Positions 42,628 through 52,956 of a stretch of 64,000 nucleotides of DNA are shown in pieces. The notes under the pieces were generated by a model. That model searched no databases. It saw only the letters and a list, made by a program, of their open reading frames with translations, and was not told the DNA's origin. Source of the DNA: Symbiodinium kawagutii (Eukaryota > Sar > Dinophyceae > Suessiales > Symbiodiniaceae); contig VSDK01010485.1 of assembly GCA_009767595.1 (NCBI GenBank), positions 80,285-144,284 on the forward strand, given 5' to 3'. The position numbers and the translations under genes were made by a program. Positions within the stretch are counted from its first letter, which is position 1. The number at the start of each line of letters is the position of its first letter.

Positions 42628-42826
42628 CAAGGCCGAAAGGACCCAACCGATCATGCACTGCGGGTATACTCCCGCAGTCTGGCTCTTGCCAGAGAATCAC
42701 CAGCTGCCCACGAAGGAGCAGGAGAGGCCCAAGTTGCAAGGCCCAAGCGAACCACTTGGGAGATGAATGCGCGGCACCTCTGGGAGATGACCACAGCAGC
42801 TAGCAAAGCCCCCACTGAGCACCCCA

Positions 42827-42836
42827 NNNNNNNNNN
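42827..42836. other. Assembly gap (10 N)
   Basis: Short N run between the 5' part of the element and its right inverted repeat. Leader sequence may be missing here. Confidence 0.99.
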
Positions 42837-42852
42837 GCAGCAAGCAGGAGGG

Positions 42853-42966
42853 AAAGGCTGCAGCTGCAGCTCGCGGTCGATCCAGCGAAAGCCCAGCGAG
42901 CTTCGCGGGCAAGGTCAACGACCCAGTTACTAAGCATCAACCTGAAAAGATCCTTGAGCATGGTGG
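42853..42966. repeat. Right inverted terminal repeat (114 bp)
   Basis: Reverse complement of 35002-35115. It lies upstream of the ORFs on the coding strand and so probably includes or adjoins the promoter and leader. Confidence 0.95.
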
Positions 42967-42992
42967 AGCGAGGAAAAGAAACGCAGCTTGAT
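42967..42992. repeat. Right outer extension of the element
   Basis: 26 bp beyond the inverted repeat, AGCGAGGAAAAGAAACGCAG then CTTGAT. It is found again in reverse complement in the internal complementary region. The genomic flank ATATATAACC follows. Confidence 0.9.
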
Positions 42993-44118
42993 ATATATAA
43001 CCATTGTGAAGCCTCTTGCTTCACAATAGTGGCTAAGCATCAGATAACCATAAGTCATTACTAGATTAGTCATTGGTATTTGTTGTTAATATGACGATAG
43101 GTATATACCATCATCAGCCAGAAGAAGCACTATTGAATCTTTCAACCGTTTTACTGTTGTTAAGTTATTAACTATTATTATTAGCAGCCATTATTATCAT
43201 TATTACTGTACCATTTTCATGATTCACTGGAATTTATCATTATTGCTGTCATCAGTCATTGGTATTTATCATTATCACTAGCCGTTATAGACATTATTTA
43301 TTAACCATTGCCCATGAGCCCTTAACCATTATTATCACCATTATCATCAGCCATTGATATTGACCATTATAACCATCATTAATCACAACCCCTTTTGTAT
43401 TTTTCAGCCGTTACTACTATTCTTGTGATTATTGTTATTAACCATTATGGTCATTCTTATTACCAGCAAGTATAATCACCAAGAACCATTAATTATTGGC
43501 ATAACCACTCATCATTAACCATCATTATCCGTTCATTTTAACCATCATTAACCATTGGACAGTAGTGTTACAACCATTAACATTAGAATCATTAGTATCA
43601 TTTATCATCAGTATTACTCACCATCATGAACCGTCATTAATCATGACTATTAACCATCATTAACCATCCATCATTCACCATTATTAACCATCAATCATTA
43701 ACCATCATTAGTCATCCATCATTCACCAGCAGTAAACATTATTATTACAATCACTAGTATAATTTCTCATTATTATTAACCACCACCAATAACGATTATT
43801 AGTCATTGTCATTAAGCATCATTAACTAGCATTAAGACTCAGCAAACCATCATTGACCATCATAAACCATCATTAGCCATTAGACAGTAGTGTTATAACC
43901 ATCAATATTATAATCACTAGTATCATTTATCATTGTTATTAACCACTATCATTAACCATCATAAATCACGACTATTAACCATCATCAACCATCCATCATT
44001 CACCATCATTCACAATCATTAATCATTATCATTAACCATTATTAACCAGCACAAACCATCCATCATTAAACCATCCTTAACCATTAGTAACCCCCATTCC
44101 CAAGTGCCATCGCTGCAG
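42993..44118. repeat. Right part of the MetAP intron: ACCATCATTA repeat field
   Basis: Nearly continuous degenerate AACCATCATTAACCATC and ATTATTATC words to about 44095. No gene content other than the coming acceptor. Confidence 0.88.
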
Positions 44119-44179
44119 GCATGGCATCCCGGACGACCGGCCCTTGGAAGCGGGAGATCTTCTGAACGTGGACGTCACG
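44119..44179 (+). CDS. metap1: Methionine aminopeptidase exon (HGIPD ... NVDVT)
   Basis: The acceptor CTGCAG|G is at 44117-44118. The frame reads HGIPDDRPLEAGDLLNVDVT. It carries the catalytic-pocket His of HGIPD and the first metal-binding Asp, in NVDVT, of type 1 methionine aminopeptidase. The donor ACG|GTGGGC is at 44180. The 61 nt start with one base (completing Ala with GC of the previous exon) and end in phase 0. GC3 bias is strong. This and the next exon are the most diagnostic of the gene. Confidence 0.96.
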
Positions 44180-44440
44180 GTGGGCCATTGCGGGGGCGCC
44201 GCAAGGGGGAGCTAAGGAGCGCATCAGCAGTTCACCCAATGGTGGGGTTAAGGGCAACCATAGGTGTTGAATTGAAGGTGAACTGATGGTGAATTCATGG
44301 TGAAAATTTGTTTTTAACCATGATCATGGTGAATTTCAACAGATTGAATAGACTTTCACTTCAATAGATGTTGCCCTTGAGAATAGTTGATCAATGGTGA
44401 AGGGCAACCCGAGATGTTGATCAATGGTGAGTTGATGGTG

Positions 44441-44552
44441 AATTGGTGGTTTCTCAAGTCATAGGGGTACCCCCAAATCAGATAAAACATGAAAATAGTG
44501 ATTCAACACCATCCATTTTTTGGGTTCCCTATGGCTTGAGAAACCACCAATT
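44441..44552. repeat. Family B element in the MetAP intron
   Basis: AATTGGTGGTTTCTCAAGTC plus ATAGG at the left and CCTATGGCTTGAGAAACCAC plus CAATT at the right: 25-bp inverted ends with one mismatch. It ends 41 bp before the next exon. Confidence 0.93.
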
Positions 44553-44593
44553 CATGGTGAGCTCAGGTGGATTGGTTGAAGAGTTCCTGCCAG

Positions 44594-44631
44594 GTCTTTG
44601 TGGACGGCTTCCATGGTGATACGAGCTGCAT
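44594..44631 (+). CDS. metap1: Methionine aminopeptidase exon (GFHGDTS)
   Basis: Bounded by TGCCAG|G (44592-44593) and GCAT|GTGGCT (44632). Reads VFVDGFHGDTSC plus two bases of an ATG codon. The Asp of HGDTS is the second metal ligand of the MetAP dinuclear site. The 38 nt join in phase to both sides, giving NVDVTVFVDGFHGDTSCMFT. Confidence 0.95.
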
Positions 44632-45261
44632 GTGGCTGGGCCTGGGGCGGTGCTACGGGCCGATGGGCTGGGGCTGTGGAGCAACGCCTGCGGAGCGCAA
44701 CAAGGGGAGCTGAAACGGTTGGCTGCGTGCCGGCGATAGGTGAAGTCACTCCTAAGCATCCTTGATCAATTGAACCCGTGGCGAAGCCGTGGGGGAGCCT
44801 TGGGGAAAGACTTGGAATCCATGGAGAAGCTGGCAGCTGGAAAGCAGTTGGGAACCCCTGGAATTTCCGTCGGTTTCTTGGGATTCGCTGAGCTTTTGAA
44901 CTAGCTTCTCAACCAGCTACTGAAGTAGCTTAAAAATCCGTACAAGGATCAAATCCAACTACTTATATGCTGCTTCACTCAACTTCTGGGCCAGTTCATA
45001 AGGCTGTAGGTCAGCCCCCTTCGTCCCCTTGCCGCCATTCACATCCCTGACCACTTACATCCGTCGAACTGTTGGGATGTGAACCCTTTCTGGATGTGTG
45101 GTATTGACCCATCCCCAATGATTATGAACCACTAATCCCCAGCAATTCACCATCCCTTACCAGCAACTTCGAAGCTTGAACCAACGACTATTCCCAGCAA
45201 TTCACGATCCCTTACCAGCAACTTCGTTCAGCATGAACCAACGAGACTCGTCGGCACGAAG

Positions 45262-45337
45262 GTTTACTGTGGGCGAGGTGGACGAAGCTGGTCTGAAGCT
45301 CCTCCAGGCTGAGTGGAAGGATCTCATGGATAGCCAT
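45262..45337 (+). CDS. metap1: Methionine aminopeptidase exon (VGEVDE helix)
   Basis: The acceptor ACGAAG|G is at 45260-45261. Reads FTVGEVDEAGLKLLQAEWKD then LMDSH. It matches the TF.VGEVDE....L......CL segment after HGDTS in type 1 MetAPs. The donor CCAT|GTGGCG is at 45338. The 76 nt end in phase 0. The donor GT lies at the very edge of a family-A-type end (TGGCGAGCTGGGTCAA) that starts one base in. Confidence 0.92.
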
Positions 45338-45338
45338 G

Positions 45339-45578
45339 TGGCGAGCTGGGTCAAGCAGTTAACCAACCGACTAATGGTTAACTAGCTGGTTAATGCTTAA
45401 TAATAGGGGATAATAAGCAGCAATACTAAGGGATATACCCGCTATATATGCCGAACTGGGTCAAGCAGTTGACCATCAAGTTTATGGGGGAATAAGTTCA
45501 TCAACCATTTTTTATAGGGAAAACACGCTGGTGAATGACGGGGACCAGGGGGACTAAGGGTGAACTGGCACATAGCCA
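45339..45578 (+). repeat. Family A elements directly at a splice donor
   Basis: Two family-A left ends (TGGCGAGCTGGGTCAAGCAG at 45339 and TGCCGAACTGGGTCAAGCAG at 45449) share one right end, GGCACATAGCCA (45578). ATAGCCATG stands both before the first left end (45332-45338, overlapping the exon) and at the right end. The structure looks like a nested or duplicated insertion at the exon edge. Confidence 0.75.
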
Positions 45579-47764
45579 TGTAGAACCATTATCAACCATT
45601 GATCCATGAGAATGATGAAAATGATGGATCATTGTTGTAAATAGAATTTAATATCATTAACCATCGAGAATCATGATCCTCCATGATTCACCATCATTCA
45701 CCATGAAGGCTTCCGTGTAACTTCCAGCGTCAGCAGCGTCTTGGGATGGTACCCGTGGGCCTGGTATCAACAAACCATTACCGCAAGGTGGGCCCCCAAG
45801 CACTTATAAGTTGAATACAACTAACTTGACTAGGGTTAACTACTAGTTATAAGTGTTGAAATCATTGATAATGGTTAATGATAGGGGATGATAACCAACA
45901 ACAGTGGTTAAACAAAAGCGATTGTTGATGGTGGATTGACTTTGAAGTATTAATAGATTGTTGGTTGGTTGACAAGCGCATTTTTTTAATAGGGGTGGTT
46001 CAACCACCAACCAGTAACCATCATCGCAGCCATTCATCGTATTCTTACCTCGTCAATACCTCATGTTGCTCCCATTGATCCATGCTTTGCTTCTTTTTCG
46101 CATCATTAACCATCAAGGAGTCACTGTCAAGCATCATCGGCATCACGATGCATCCTTTCCACCAAATAGCCATCGATGCACCACCGATTAGTTTTCAATT
46201 AACATTCAATCATCGATTCAACCATCATTGAGAATCATGTAGATTTACTAACTCATCAATATTAACCATCGTTCTTGATTCACACCTAATAATCATCACC
46301 AGTATCCATCAATATCAAGCATCATACTTGACTCACGATTGCCATGCATAATCAGATAATCAATTACATAATCATTATTACCAAGTAATTGATTCACCAT
46401 AACCATTCAAAAGTAATGATTAGTACCGACAACTAGTATTGGTCAACCAACAATACTTGTTGCAGGTAATTAATAATCATTACTAAGCATTGCTGATGAA
46501 CCAGTCACCGCAACGATCCACAAGTAATACCCATTACCAGTACTCCATTCACCATCATTGTTGCCAACCATCACATCCTTACCACTATTGTTAGTAACCA
46601 TTCATCAATAGTGGTGAAAGAGCCATTCACCATAACCATCCATAAGTAACAACCATTACCAGTATTGATGAATGGTAACCATCCATAAGTATGGATTCAC
46701 TATAAATAGATTATTTCCCAGGGTTTTCCTAACGAAATGGTGGATTTTCCAGCCAGCCATGTTTGTTTACCAGAGGGTAACCATTACCAGTACTGGTTCA
46801 AGAGCCATGCCCCATGCTCAGTACTCAGATCGTCCTAGCCTTGCCCGCGAGGCCGCCCAGCAAGCCACCATGGCAGGAATCCAGGCGGCTCCTGGGGTGG
46901 TAACCCGCCCAGGGGCTGTGAGCTTCGGTGGGTTCACTGGGGTGACTACCAGGGTAACAACCAGCTTAGCTAGTTCACTTACGCCAGTTGTAGGAGAACT
47001 TAGGGGAACATTGCCAGTTCTAGTAGATCTAACTATGCTTGGGTGGCTTGCAAACTGACGGATCTAACCCACGACTTACCACGCTTTAGTAATGTTGGAA
47101 TCTCTAAGCATCATGATTAATTGGAAGTTACTGGATCTAATTGCAAGTTGGATCTTGGTAAATCATTCTAATGGCAGATGCAGCTAGCAACGGATCTAGG
47201 GAAGGCCGACATTGATCAGCGATGGGGTTTAACACCTGGACTGCCATTATTTGACAACAGCCATAACTCATATAGGACCATTCATTGACTCTTGATTGAT
47301 CACCATTTCAACCACTGACCATGAATTTTTTGCAACTACTCCCTGGTACACTAAGTGTGGAAGGCAAGAATCACCACTTTTAACAGGCCAACCAGCTGTT
47401 TTGGTAGCGGATTTTCCAAGTAACCAGGGCATAGTTTACCATAACGGCCATCAACAAGCATCATTTTACCATCATCAACCATCATTGAACCATTAGCCTC
47501 CAATGAACTTACATCCTTTCACCATCATTCAACCATCATGAATCACAATAAACCATCACTTAACCATCACTTAACCGTCACTCAACCATCGCTTCAACCT
47601 TGTTTAAACCACCACTTACCACCAGTTAACCACCACTGAACCAGCATTTCAACCACCACTTTACCACCATTTCACCACCAATTCACCAGCATCAACGGGG
47701 CATTTCCAACGGGGGCAGCTGCTCTGAGCAACGCGCCGCGTGACGTGACGTGGCTTCGCTCCAG
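45579..47764. other. MetAP intron, repeat-filled
   Basis: Holds a family-E half (45784-45860), a family-D end (about 45950-46016), AACCATTACC words (46080-46690), a truncated family-C element (46690-46779) and ACCATCATT words before the next acceptor. A GC-rich open segment at 46800-46925 (SDRPSLAREAAQQATMAGIQ) may be another coding island but does not match MetAP. Confidence 0.55.
46690..46779. repeat. Truncated family C element
   Basis: Only the right half is typical: GGGTTTTCCTAACGAAATGG, TGGATTTTCCAGCCAGCCAT, TTACCAGAGGGTA. Confidence 0.8.
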
Positions 47765-47848
47765 GTCTGCGGCCCCGGCGTGGACTTCCGCCACGTGGGC
47801 GACGAGATCGAAGCGGTGGCGGACGCTCGTGGTTCGAACCGGGCGACG
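47765..47848 (+). CDS. metap1: Methionine aminopeptidase exon (PGV helix)
   Basis: 84 nt, 28 codons, phase 0 at both ends. The acceptor CTCCAG|G is at 47763-47764 and the donor ACG|GTAGGG at 47849. Reads VCGPGVDFRHVGDEIEAVAD then ARGSNRAT, matching the C.PGV....IG..I...A...G segment of type 1 MetAPs. Nearly every codon ends in G or C. About three to four residues around the join to the previous exon differ from the usual spacing by one. Confidence 0.9.
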
Positions 47849-47944
47849 GTAGGGTGCTGCGGCTTGGGGCGGTGCCGCAGCTTCGGTTGGGGTTGGGACT
47901 TATGATGGGGTTGGTTACATTGGTATGACCATAAGGTACTTATG

Positions 47945-48042
47945 GGTACTTGGTGGTTTCTCTTAGAAATGGTTGGTTTATTGCTATACTAACGACTATT
48001 TAGGGATGATTGAGGGGAATTTTGAGAAAGACCCACTGCCAT
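47945..48042. repeat. Family B element
   Basis: TTGGTGGTTTCTCTTAGAAA, GGTTGGTTTATTGC and GGGGAATTTTGAGAAAGACCC, in the usual family-B order. Confidence 0.8.
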
Positions 48043-48890
48043 GAGAAGGTTATATTTGTATGACCATTATTGATAAGGGGATCGTGGTACCGGGGTTCAT
48101 GCACTTGCTTCCCTTTAGCAATAATCATGCAAGACTTGTCGCTCTTTGGTTGGTTTCTCATGGCTAACCCCAGACTCCAGATGCTCCAGACTGGATGCAC
48201 ACGAATGTCTCTGAGGAACAGAATGGATGCAACGTGAGCCGGAAACTCAGCAGGACCAGTAGAGTTGGGTATGAGCCTGAGTGTCAAGGTACCGCATAAG
48301 AAACAAACCAATGGTACCAGTCAGTAGGTAGGATGATAGACAAACATGACGGTCGGATAGGTGAGGTTCCATGGTGATCACTAGGCTGCTAACCATCCAA
48401 CTGTTTAGGTAGCTGGGGATCAGTATGCTGATAACCAGCATGACTGTCTGATTAGAACCAATATTGTCCAATATTGATCATATTAATAGAGGTCCTGCTC
48501 AACGAAACCACAATAATCCACAATCGCAGGATGTCATACAGTGCCAGCACTCACCATTGGCCATGGCATCAGTCTTCCCCATCCCCATGGGTTTAATCAT
48601 TCATGGTCATTGTTGTTCATTATCATTACACTTATTACTGGAATTCTTGTTGGTGGCTTGGTGGCTGTATAGGATGATTACTAATAAACTAGATAGTTCA
48701 TCATGATTGTTTTGATCATTCTTGCTCTTCTATCTTCCAATACCAAAGGTAATTGCTGATAATCAACTATGATAATAAATGATAATCATGAACAATCATA
48801 AACCATTATCACCATCATTCAATCATCACGATCATCATCCTCATCCAAAATTATCAAGAACAGTCATTAACATCATCCTTTGATCATCGA
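48043..48890. other. MetAP intron, no gene seen
   Basis: Mixed sequence with AATATTGATC words. Open frames at 48000-48311 (minus) and 48464-48706 (plus) show no motif. Confidence 0.55.
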
Positions 48891-48946
48891 CCAATTTCAT
48901 CAAGAAACAGTTTCCTCCTCATCATCAACATCAACATCAACATCAA

Positions 48947-48993
<47 letters not shown>

Positions 48994-49004
48994 CCATGAT
49001 CATC

Positions 49005-49035
<31 letters not shown>

Positions 49036-49177
49036 ACATCAACATCAACATCATCACTAATCATCATCATCATCATCATCATCAACATCATCATCATCAT
49101 CATCAACATCATCATCATCATCATCAACATCAACATCATCATCAACATCAACATCAACATCATCATCATCATCATCA
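48891..49177. repeat. Direct-repeat flank and irregular (CAT/CAA) repeat
   Basis: Begins with CCAATTTCATCAAGAAACAG plus TTTCCTCCTC, the same 30 bp as at 51741-51770. It then runs through CATCATCAT blocks with occasional CAACATCAAC. Confidence 0.93.
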
Positions 49178-51659
49178 ATCAACATCAACATCAACATCAA
49201 CATCAACATCAACATCAACATCAACATCAACATCAACATCAACATCAACATCAACATCAACATCAACATCAACATCAACATCAACATCAACATCAACATC
49301 AACATCAACATCAACATCAACATCAACATCAACATCAACATCAACATCAACATCAACATCAACATCAACATCAACATCAACATCAACATCAACATCAACA
49401 TCAACATCAACATCAACATCAACATCAACATCAACATCAACATCAACATCAACATCAACATCAACATCAACATCAACATCAACATCAACATCAACATCAA
49501 CATCAACATCAACATCAACATCAACATCAACATCAACATCAACATCAACATCAACATCAACATCAACATCAACATCAACATCAACATCAACATCAACATC
49601 AACATCAACATCAACATCAACATCAACATCAACATCAACATCAACATCAACATCAACATCAACATCAACATCAACATCAACATCAACATCAACATCAACA
49701 TCAACATCAACATCAACATCAACATCAACATCAACATCAACATCAACATCAACATCAACATCAACATCAACATCAACATCAACATCAACATCAACATCAA
49801 CATCAACATCAACATCAACATCAACATCAACATCAACATCAACATCAACATCAACATCAACATCAACATCAACATCAACATCAACATCAACATCAACATC
49901 AACATCAACATCAACATCAACATCAACATCAACATCAACATCAACATCAACATCAACATCAACATCAACATCAACATCAACATCAACATCAACATCAACA
50001 TCAACATCAACATCAACATCAACATCAACATCAACATCAACATCAACATCAACATCAACATCAACATCAACATCAACATCAACATCAACATCAACATCAA
50101 CATCAACATCAACATCAACATCAACATCAACATCAACATCAACATCAACATCAACATCAACATCAACATCAACATCAACATCAACATCAACATCAACATC
50201 AACATCAACATCAACATCAACATCAACATCAACATCAACATCAACATCAACATCAACATCAACATCAACATCAACATCAACATCAACATCAACATCAACA
50301 TCAACATCAACATCAACATCAACATCAACATCAACATCAACATCAACATCAACATCAACATCAACATCAACATCAACATCAACATCAACATCAACATCAA
50401 CATCAACATCAACATCAACATCAACATCAACATCAACATCAACATCAACATCAACATCAACATCAACATCAACATCAACATCAACATCAACATCAACATC
50501 AACATCAACATCAACATCAACATCAACATCAACATCAACATCAACATCAACATCAACATCAACATCAACATCAACATCAACATCAACATCAACATCAACA
50601 TCAACATCAACATCAACATCAACATCAACATCAACATCAACATCAACATCAACATCAACATCAACATCAACATCAACATCAACATCAACATCAACATCAA
50701 CATCAACATCAACATCAACATCAACATCAACATCAACATCAACATCAACATCAACATCAACATCAACATCAACATCAACATCAACATCAACATCAACATC
50801 AACATCAACATCAACATCAACATCAACATCAACATCAACATCAACATCAACATCAACATCAACATCAACATCAACATCAACATCAACATCAACATCAACA
50901 TCAACATCAACATCAACATCAACATCAACATCAACATCAACATCAACATCAACATCAACATCAACATCAACATCAACATCAACATCAACATCAACATCAA
51001 CATCAACATCAACATCAACATCAACATCAACATCAACATCAACATCAACATCAACATCAACATCAACATCAACATCAACATCAACATCAACATCAACATC
51101 AACATCAACATCAACATCAACATCAACATCAACATCAACATCAACATCAACATCAACATCAACATCAACATCAACATCAACATCAACATCAACATCAACA
51201 TCAACATCAACATCAACATCAACATCAACATCAACATCAACATCAACATCAACATCAACATCAACATCAACATCAACATCAACATCAACATCAACATCAA
51301 CATCAACATCAACATCAACATCAACATCAACATCAACATCAACATCAACATCAACATCAACATCAACATCAACATCAACATCAACATCAACATCAACATC
51401 AACATCAACATCAACATCAACATCAACATCAACATCAACATCAACATCAACATCAACATCAACATCAACATCAACATCAACATCAACATCAACATCAACA
51501 TCAACATCAACATCAACATCAACATCAACATCAACATCAACATCAACATCAACATCAACATCAACATCAACATCAACATCAACATCAACATCAACATCAA
51601 CATCAACATCAACATCAACATCAACATCAACATCAACATCAACATCAACATCAACATCA
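49178..51659. repeat. Perfect (ATCAAC)n hexanucleotide array, about 2.48 kb
   Basis: About 413 consecutive copies with no visible interruption. The long open frames over it (Ser-Thr, Met-Leu, Asp-Val dipeptides) are consequences of a 6-bp period without stops and are not genes. It lies in the intron between MetAP exons at 47848 and about 51976. Confidence 0.98.
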
Positions 51660-51900
51660 TCATCATCAACATCAACATCAACATCACCATCAACATCAAC
51701 ATCAACATCAACATCATCTCTGATCATCACTAATCATCAACCAATTTCATCAAGAAACAGTTTCCTCCTCCTCCTCATCATCATCATCATCATCATAATC
51801 ATCATCATCATCATCAACATCATCATCATTATCAACAACATCAACATCAACATCAACATCAGCATCACCATCAACATCATCACTAATCATCACTAATCAT
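51660..51900. repeat. Irregular right flank of the hexanucleotide array
   Basis: Imperfect CAT/CAA units, then the 30-bp flank sequence again (51741-51770), then more CATCAT units, and a third partial flank copy CAACCAATTTCATC at 51901. Confidence 0.93.
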
Positions 51901-51975
51901 CAACCAATTTCATCTGCCAAAGTTTCATCAACCGCCTCGCCACTGCGCTTCACCATGACCGGGTCCCTCGCCGAG

Positions 51976-52028
51976 GTGATCTCTTCCTGGGCCACGGCAT
52001 CGGAAGCTACTTCCATGGCCAGCCGGAA
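51976..52028 (+). CDS. metap1: Methionine aminopeptidase exon (GHGIGSYFHG)
   Basis: The frame reads DLFLGHGIGSYFHGQPE. GHGIG..FH..P is the third metal-ligand (His) motif of MetAP, and GHGIGSYFHG is especially like METAP1D. An acceptor GCCGAG|G is at 51974-51975, but using it leaves the reading frame out of phase with the exon ending at 47848. A small exon between them, or another acceptor, must be assumed. The donor side is also unclear (a GC at 52029). A frameshifted pseudogene is not excluded. Confidence 0.8.
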
Positions 52029-52070
52029 GCTGGGCGGGCGGTTCGCATGCCATGGGGGCCACTGGTGCAG

Positions 52071-52134
52071 CGTCCTCTCGCACAACGCCGAGTCACAACG
52101 AAGTGCGAACGAACATGGCGCTAAACCTCCGTTG
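52071..52134 (+). CDS. metap1: Possible methionine aminopeptidase exon after the GHGIG exon
   Basis: Follows GTGCAG| at 52069-52070 and ends at a good donor, TTG|GTAAGC, at 52135. The frame reads VLSHNAESQRSANEHGAKPP. VLSHNAE resembles the (P)EIWHHAND that follows FHG.PE in METAP1D. It would imply an unusually short intron of 42 nt. The expected GM.FTIEP motif does not follow, and no exon carrying it was found. Confidence 0.4.
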
Positions 52135-52853
52135 GTAAGCAGTAAAACAAAGAAATATACAGAAAAAAAACAACCAACCCGGCAGGGTTTTTTTTGTCAA
52201 ATACTTTTTTTGGAGAGTTTGTTACATGCAACCTGACCCAACCTGACCTTGAAAAGCCCAAAGACACATTTGTTTGGTTTGATCCCTGACAGCGGTGAAA
52301 AAGACCTGGGACCTTGTAGTCGTCGATTTGGACTGATAGCCAGGATCGTTAACCGTCATTAGCGATAGCCATGATTATGATGGTTCACCATGTCTATAAG
52401 TGGTCAATCATGGCTTATAACTATCACTTATAGCCACAATTATGGTAACCTCATTGATTTGGTAGTGATTCACCACTCATGAAAGACCAAGAAAATGGGT
52501 AGATTCCAAACCATTCTAGGGATAACTCTCAGCTGGGTCAACCTGCCTCTGCGGGACAGACTGGTGGTCTTCAAGCACCTGAAGTGACTGGGATCCCTGG
52601 TGTTGCTGATTCCTTTGTGCATTAACTCACCTTGTTTGACGATCCTCAGCAGTGGTTAAGCATGATTATACATTTCATCGTCAACCGTGATGAACCGTGA
52701 TGAAGCGACGTTAAACATCACAAAACTGCTTCTGGGAAGAGAGTTTAATCCCTGGGATGCGGATAGATGCTTCTAACCGCGAAGGCACCGTTGACAAACA
52801 GTGGGTTGAAGAAAGTCCACGCTCGGAACAGTGGGATTTTCCTCAACAATATA

Positions 52854-52956
52854 TGGTGGTTTCGCAAAATAGGAGAACCCGGAAGTCATCCTTTATCAAC
52901 CGTGTACAATAGTAAACCAACCATTTTTAGGCTTCCCCATTTTGAGAAACCACCAA
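52854..52956. repeat. Family B inverted-repeat element
   Basis: TATGGTGGTTTCGCAAAATAG at the left; CCCCATTTTGAGAAACCACCA at the right; TAGTAAACCAACCATTTTTAG inside. Confidence 0.92.

Larger units (their letters stand above)
41897..42654 (-). pseudogene. ORF0, broken by a 128-bp duplication
   Basis: A 193-codon open frame (41897-about 42478) reads ELDLSPVQREDLLDASNFGE and KRWYVVLRARDYPEGLI. It has no ATG; on its 5' side it runs into TAG. The only good ATG in frame is at 42654 (MIGWVLSALLERVRGG), just beyond a second copy of the same sequence. The duplicated blocks are offset by 137 bp, which is not a multiple of three, so reading from that ATG ends in a stop after FAFSWNV. The ancestral ORF0 was therefore about 205-210 aa. 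Function unknown. Its stop overlaps the ORF1 start by 19 nt. The gap 170 bp away means misassembly is possible. Confidence 0.65.
34969..42992 (-). mobile_element. DIRS-like tyrosine-recombinase retrotransposon
   Basis: About 8.0 kb, transcribed leftwards. It has 114-bp inverted terminal repeats, unequal outer extensions, an internal complementary region, no visible target-site duplication, and ORFs for a Gag-like protein, an RT/RNase H/methyltransferase polyprotein and a tyrosine recombinase. These are the defining traits of the DIRS order, in which a circular DNA intermediate is integrated by the recombinase instead of an integrase. Both ends share the dinucleotide AT (34969-34970 and 42991-42992), consistent with recombination at an AT. 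It lies antisense in an intron of the MetAP gene. The long polyprotein frame is intact, so the insertion is recent or selected, but ORF0 is broken and there is a small gap near the right end. Confidence 0.93.

Noticed and set aside
47821..47850. GGTTC GAACC resembling a tRNA T-loop
   Set aside because: It lies inside a MetAP exon, and no acceptor stem or anticodon arm can be formed.
48996..51896. Open frames of 850-966 codons on both strands (Ser-Thr, Met-Leu and Asp-Val dipeptide repeats)
   Set aside because: They are produced by a stop-free 6-bp tandem repeat, not by a gene.
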